Part shown: positions 58,646 through 64,000 of the stretch, in pieces | Layout: each line of letters begins with the position of its first letter | How positions within the stretch are numbered: the first letter of the stretch is position 1 | Source: Mya arenaria | Lineage: Eukaryota; Mollusca; Bivalvia; Myida; Myidae | Direction of reading: 5' to 3' | Length of the DNA: 64,000 nt | Assembly (NCBI RefSeq): GCF_026914265.1 | Contig: NC_069135.1 | Location: 2,807,001-2,871,000 of the forward strand | Program-made: the position numbers and the translations under genes | Notes under the pieces: generated by a model | Seen by the model: only the letters and a program-made list of their open reading frames with translations | Databases searched by the model: none | What the model was told of the DNA's origin: nothing

Positions 58646-58711
<66 letters not shown>
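58634..58711. repeat. (AAT)n microsatellite
   Basis: About 25 mostly uninterrupted units, 85 bp before the acceptor of the xylosyltransferase-like exon. Confidence 0.97.
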
Positions 58712-58715
<4 letters not shown>

Positions 58716-58795
58716 TGATAATGATTTAATTATATAATAGTACGGTAAAGTAAGGTTTAAAGCTTTGAATTAATGTTGCAGCTTGTATTTTTCAG

Positions 58796-60327
58796 AGGCG
58801 ATCACAAGATTAGCAAAAAGAAACAGAGTGCGTTTAAAACTGCTTTTCCAGGCTGTGGTTGCAATATCTATTTCTTTATATCTGATAGTGTTTATGCCTC
58901 AAATCCTGACCCAACCCCAGGCTGAAGTTCACACACCAAGACCCCTAGAACTTATTACCACGCCAGCCCGGAACGTAACATGTGAACAGATAGAAGCTAA
59001 TGTGTTTCAAGGTGATAAGTTAAGATCAGGAACATTTTCTTTCACGATATACCGCTATGACAAGCTTCGACAGTGTGATCCAGTGGTTGAACCAAGTGAG
59101 AAGATCAACGACGAGGGAGAGTACGCGTACTTCTCGAACACTGATAACTACACCCTGGATGACATTCCAGTCTGGTTTGATAAGAAGCATGACTACTGTT
59201 CGGGTTGTTTTGTTGTGTACGGGTTTGGTATGCAGGTTGTTAGTCTTAAAGATATCTCAATGAATCCTAAGTTTTGTCGTGGAAAAGTTGGCGGCGAAGA
59301 TATCGAAGATGTGATAAACCAGAAAGAAGAAACGGAACATCTGGTATTTGGTAAGGGTTTTTTTGTTGTCGAAACTGAAGAAGATATTTATGTAGCTGAA
59401 CAACTTTCTGGTGATTTACGCATGTTTTATGAGGCACTTGTCACAAAAGATTCTGCGTTTGTACCACCCCATCGGAGACGACGTCCGGACATGGTTGGGA
59501 TTGCCTTGGTTCGTCACGAATACGCGAACTTTTACCACACAACAATGTCGTGGTACGATATTTTCCTGATTATGGTGCTGTTTAAGATAAAACCGTACCA
59601 GGTGGAGATTATTTGGCTAGACGCTCGTCCAAGCTCCAAACTTGACGCCTCTTGGGAAGTTTTATTTGGAAAGCCTATGCGAGGTGGAGGGTTGACCAGC
59701 CCTCTCAAATACAGAACCATGATCTGGAACGGATTTGGACCGAAGAGTCCAATTAATCAACACAAGGCCGGGTTTCTCCCCTTTTCAGATGCTTTTAGAC
59801 ATTTTGTTCTTTCAAGATTTGAACTGACTGACGACCATGTGAAGAATTGCAACGAATTGAGAATGACGGTGATTTGGCGGAGAGATTATGTTGCGCATCC
59901 GCGGAATCCAACAGGTCATGTTTCGAGAAAAATTGCCAACGAAGAAGAAGTTTGGGAGGCTATTAAAGAAGCCGATGTTCAGGCTGTTGTAAATGGGGTT
60001 CAACTTGACAGACTAAGTATGGAAGAACAACTTCAATTGATATCTAGAACTGACATACTTATCGGTATGCATGGTGCGGGTCTCACCAATATATTGTATT
60101 TGCCAAAGACTTCCGGTGTTATAGAACTCTTTCCGTCGTACATGTCTCCGGGAAATTCACACTTCCGGTCTATGGCGAGATGGAGGCGGCTGCGATACGC
60201 TATTTGGGCAAATGATGACAAATCTTTAGAAGCAAAAGGACATTCAACACAGATTCCAACGTTGCTTATCCAAGACGTGGTTCGAGCTATGATAGAAAAT
60301 ATTTGTAATTCAAAATCCAAACAATAG
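58796..60327 (+). CDS. GT61 glycosyltransferase, beta-1,2-xylosyltransferase-like (main exon)
   Basis: GT61 enzymes include plant N-glycan core beta-1,2-xylosyltransferase and animal EOGT. The exon opens at acceptor TATTTTTCAG|AG in phase 1 and runs 510 codons to TAG. Residues near the start (about 14-38) are hydrophobic (LLFQAVVAISISLYLIVFMP), a type II Golgi anchor. Family blocks are RHEYANFYHTTMSWYDIFL, then WRRDYVAHPRN with VSRKIANEEEVWEAI, then MEEQLQLISRTDILIGMHGA with GLTN, and HFRSMARWRRL. The DY-AHPR, INEEEV and M-QLQ blocks resemble the plant xylosyltransferase more than EOGT, and there is no C-terminal KDEL-type signal. The first in-frame Met in the exon lies within the anchor, so the start codon must be in an upstream exon not identified here. 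AATAAA is at 60378. Confidence 0.85.
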
Positions 60328-60387
60328 CTTTTTATAGGATGCTTGAATCAAGTATATAAATATGATCTCAATCTACTAATAAATAAA

Positions 60388-62516
60388 AATATGGCGTTGT
60401 CATGGATTTTTGTTTAAAGAAAACAAGTTTTTCATTATTATTTTAGGCGAAATATGTAGTTTTATAGTGTTCATGTATTCCGAAATGAAACGGATAAGAA
60501 CATAATTATACATATACAATTAATGGTATACATACATGTATATGTACGGTTACAAAAGTTGTTTACCGCACGTGATCGGAATCGTCCAGAAACAAGAAAT
60601 GTTCAAACGTCAGTATGCCCCAACCTATTAGCGCCGCTGGTCAGAACAATTTGTTTTAAAAGAAATGCGTTGACAATGGCAGTTCCATTTAAAGAAATGA
60701 AAGCACTCTTTCAACGCTTTTAAATGATACTTTCATGCTACAGCAAATGTATTTATATAAATCCGATCGTTCACGTACAATGAGGGGTTTCGAGTAAAGG
60801 CTAAGCTAAGCCCGAAATGACAAGTTGTGCTCCCTAAGAACGCAAATGGTCACGGCGATTTCCGTTTCTCAGCATAAAATGGAATCAAAGGGCTGAAAAC
60901 AGTATTTTTGAAAACTTATTGTTACCACCGACAATTATAATTGGGGGCATTATAAATATATTTTTTATATAAGTGTTGCGTACGTCTTATCCTTTCACAT
61001 GGCGTCCCTGAAAAGCGGTGTGTTGTATATACCGACATACGTATTGCATCTATTATCATGAAACTTAGCAGGAATTTAGGTCAGCACGGGAACATGTGCA
61101 CCTACGATTTCCCTGACGTCTCACTTAGTCTAACAATAGTTATGGTCATTTTTAGTAGAAACGGTAAAACAATTAAATATTTTTTATGGTATGCAACGGT
61201 ATGCATTGCAACTGCATCCATTAAATATCATGTTGGTCAACATCGGCAGTTGTGCACGTGTGATTTATTTGACATTTCGCTTTTTCTAAAAGTAAGACTT
61301 AGTAAGTTTACATGACCTGAGAACTATTGTGTGGCATTTAGCCAGGTGGTGTCTGGTGGTAATTATCACTTCTGTATCGGAAAACATGTACTAAGCTGGA
61401 ATATATTTAAAGGTTCCTGACCAACACAGGTTTAACTGCCTTTAAATTAAATGGTGCTCTAGAAATATGTTTAAAATTATTATAATCCCATTTGCTGGTA
61501 AACCTATGGGCGACATCGACCTCAAGGTTTATGAATAGTACTTTCAATATTGAAATTGAATTCGTATCCATATACAGTACCTGGGGTACAGTATACAATT
61601 AAGTTGTCAAGAAAAAAAAAGGATTTTGTTTCTTGAGATTGTAAAAGCGTGTTGTTGTTGTTTTTTTACTTTTAAAAAGGAAACAAAATCAAACAAATGA
61701 TTGACTTAGGCAGTGGTCCGCCACATCTATGTTTACGCCTTACGTTATGCCTTCTCCGTCTGCGAAAGTACTATATAACTTTTATTGTTTGCGTTTTATT
61801 ATAGCCGCTTGCGTGACAGGTATGTGGACGGAACGTGTTGCGTGCTACTTAACGCGAAAGGCTGTATGTTTTCTTGGATAAGAACTACATATCACTTTTC
61901 TTTTATTAAGGACAAAGGTATTGACAAATGATTCTAAGCTACATCTTCGGCTTTCCTGTCGAGCTCTTCGGGAATGTTGCTTTCAAATTTAATTGACCTA
62001 GCATTGATTGTATTTTAGCATACGAGTCAAGGGAGATAACTCAATATGTCAGTAGAGCAGGCGGTTATAAAACGCAGGTTTTTACGCAGCTTGTATAAGA
62101 TATATTGGTAAAACGCAGCAAATGCTTAACAAAGACCAAACGTAGCCAATATTAATAATAGGAAAAAGGTGTTCATGGCCCTACTGTGTGGGGTCAACTG
62201 TTGCAAGATAATCATCAATCAAATAAACAAACCAACTGGGGATTCATTTATTAAGGGTCATTGATAACAAATTAAAAAAATAATGACGAAGATATTTAAG
62301 AAATTTATCATATTCTTTTATTATTTTTAATACCGAACATGAAAATTGCTTTTTTTCCTTGTTTGAAATATACAATCATAAAATATACAATCATAAATTC
62401 ACAATTTTAGGCACTTATCAGGCACTTAGTCTCTATTTTTACAATTATAAATGTCCTGGCCCCATTCACAAAAAGGTGGAAAACCCCCCACTGGGATGCA
62501 ATTTGTTTAAGAATGG
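60388..62516. other. Intergenic sequence
   Basis: Nothing with coding or structured-repeat support was found between the poly(A) site of the xylosyltransferase-like gene and the small transposon upstream of the phosphatase gene. Confidence 0.4.
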
Positions 62517-62521
62517 TACAT

Positions 62522-63003
62522 CAGGGCTTTTTCTATAGTACCCACGGGTCCGACTATCGGACCCATTCCCAAAGCAAAATATAAGATATTTTTCCCAATC
62601 TTCAGAAAAAAATTCCCAATCTAAAAAAATTTTTTTTTTTTTTTAGAAATTATTTTACCTGTACTGGTTCAATTTCAACATCCTAATAAATTATGTCATG
62701 TGAAGTTTTTTTGGTAATTGAACTCAGAAATCATTGATTTTCATCACATTCAGAAATCGGAAATATGAAATATTATCTGTCATGATTTATTGCAATAGAT
62801 ATTTACACCCCAATGATTGATATTTCAGCCATTGTGGGTCTTTTAAAGGGGAAAACAACTAATATTAAATCATTACCTAATTCGCAGGAGACTAGACAGC
62901 TTTTTCTTTTAACTGTAAAATTTCCCAATTTTGGCATTTTCACGACGCAAAATTTCCCAAAATGTCTAGGGTCTTTTTCCCAAAATGGGCAGAAAAAGCC
63001 CTG
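62522..63003. mobile_element. 482-bp inverted-repeat element (CAGGGCTTTTTCT ends)
   Basis: CAGGGCTTTTTCT at the left matches AGAAAAAGCCCTG at the right over 13 bp. TACAT is repeated directly on both sides (62517-62521 and 63004-63008). The interior is rich in TTCCCAAT/TTCCCAAAAT strings, with no transposase. A 5-bp duplication could be partly chance; the superfamily is unknown. Confidence 0.65.
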
Positions 63004-63328
63004 TACATGTAGGAGTGTTTTCATATATATGTAGGAGAGATTCATCAATTCAGTAGTAGCAATGTTAATCTACTAGCTATGAAAGTGCTGCTAGAATCCT
63101 TGAAACAGCCTCAGTATGTAACAGGACAGTATATCAAAGATTTCGGACTTAACCAAAGAAAGATTGACATGTATAACCACTTCGGCTTTTTGTAGGCATG
63201 ATGAAAAAGTAAAATTCAATGAACTTTTCTATTCAGTGAGAAGACTGTTGTTAGAATCCCAGAGATTAACAACCTCCTCATCGAAACAGCCCAGATTTGT
63301 CAGAACAGCCTTGCTTGAAAAACGCAGC

Positions 63329-63468
63329 ATGTCAACTGTGGAAGAATGTAAATTAGTGTGGCAGAGAGCAGATGTCGTGTGCTTTGACGTGGACTCCACG
63401 CTACTCAAGGATGAGGGCCTGGATGAGCTGGCAGAGTTCTGTGGTGTGGGGGCAGAGGTTAGAGAATG
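63329..63468 (+). CDS. PSPH: Phosphoserine phosphatase, first recognisable coding exon (partial)
   Basis: The enzyme makes serine from phosphoserine, the last step of the serine pathway. From ATG 63329 the frame reads MSTVEECKLVWQRADVV, then CFDVDSTLLKDEGLDELAEF, ending at the donor AATG|GTGAGT. Asp20 and Asp22 of FDVDST are HAD motif I, nucleophile and general acid, at the same residue numbers as in human PSPH. The other three HAD motifs lie beyond the window. The frame is open upstream to 63164 without a stop (RRLLLESQRLTTSSSKQPRF), so a longer start or an upstream exon ending at TATTCAG (63238) is possible. Confidence 0.85.
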
Positions 63469-64000
63469 GTGAGTACCAGTGGTGTTAGAGGTGATAACTT
63501 AATTCTTTAAAGAGATAATGATAACATTAGAAATTAAGCCACTTCCACTCTATGTGAATGTAATTACATGACCTTTACTAAACTACTTTAATTTGTTTTA
63601 AATTACCCTTAACCACATTTGAACACCTTTAAATAAAAAAGTGATGTTACTTGCATTCATCTGAATAGAGCTTTATATATCAAAATATGGAAACAAAGAT
63701 ATTTTGGAAAGATATATTGTTGAAAGAATGTTTGAAATTGAATTCAGACAAAATTTGTTACTTATACCTAATGTCTCCACTTCCTTAATGAAAAGGAGCT
63801 ATTATGTTTTTGTCAGTATTTCTATTGTTAGGCCTGGCAAGAAAGTTTGTTTTATAGGGTAACACACAAAAATATTAGATAAACATTCATTCTTTTCATG
63901 GTAGCTTGGACAATCAGATTTTTCGGCTAGTATCTTTTTTTCACACAGTAGAACATTACCGTATTACAAGATTCAAACACAGGTCTACACTCCTATTGCT
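63469..64000 (+). other. Intron of the phosphoserine phosphatase gene
   Basis: AT-rich sequence after the donor, with no second exon visible before the window ends. Confidence 0.6.

Overview
The window is eukaryotic nuclear DNA, AT-rich, with spliced genes (GT...AG introns) and a dense load of short non-autonomous transposons, SINEs and minisatellites. Several features point to a mollusc, most likely a marine bivalve: pearl-like elements (a (CGGT)n microsatellite next to ~160-bp core repeats), tRNA-derived SINEs, testis/cilia-type SHIPPO genes, and a core beta-1,2-xylosyltransferase-like gene. The species is an inference. All gene models were spliced by eye, using reading phase, splice dinucleotides and family resemblance.

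Layout. 1-4.9 kb: a decayed LINE on the minus strand, a short tandem array and two small inverted-repeat transposons. 4.9-7.1 kb (+): a complete three-exon alanine aminotransferase of 482 aa. 7.1-11.5 kb: its 3' flank and a hAT-like insertion. 11.5-32.6 kb (-): a 14-exon, 531-aa SHIPPO-repeat (ODF3/CIMAP-like) gene in which all 13 introns are phase 1. Its introns hold a truncated LINE, an apparently intronless second SHIPPO gene, a large 45-bp minisatellite, a foldback element, a TGATCA-rich array and two SINEs. 33.3-36.4 kb (-): a six-exon, 305-aa claudin-like four-span membrane protein. 37.1-38.5 kb: two tandem arrays. 39.1-49.7 kb (-): a five-exon gene resembling RNase P/MRP subunit RPP38. 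Its 6.3-kb first intron contains a stack of transposons nested inside one another, several resolved by target-site duplications. 50-58.3 kb: mostly repeats, including a large pearl-like element that itself carries a 46-bp inverted-repeat insertion. 58.8-60.3 kb (+): the main exon of a GT61 beta-1,2-xylosyltransferase-like enzyme. 63.3 kb to the end (+): the first recognisable coding exon of phosphoserine phosphatase.

The genes do not form a pathway. The two SHIPPO genes are related to each other and probably serve sperm flagella or cilia. The aminotransferase and phosphoserine phosphatase are unlinked amino-acid metabolism genes. The main surprises are the strictly phase-1 SHIPPO gene with a same-family gene inside its intron, the layered transposon nest, several apparently unnamed inverted-repeat elements with clear 8-10-bp target duplications, and a short motif shared between transposon copies and the start of the RPP38-like gene.
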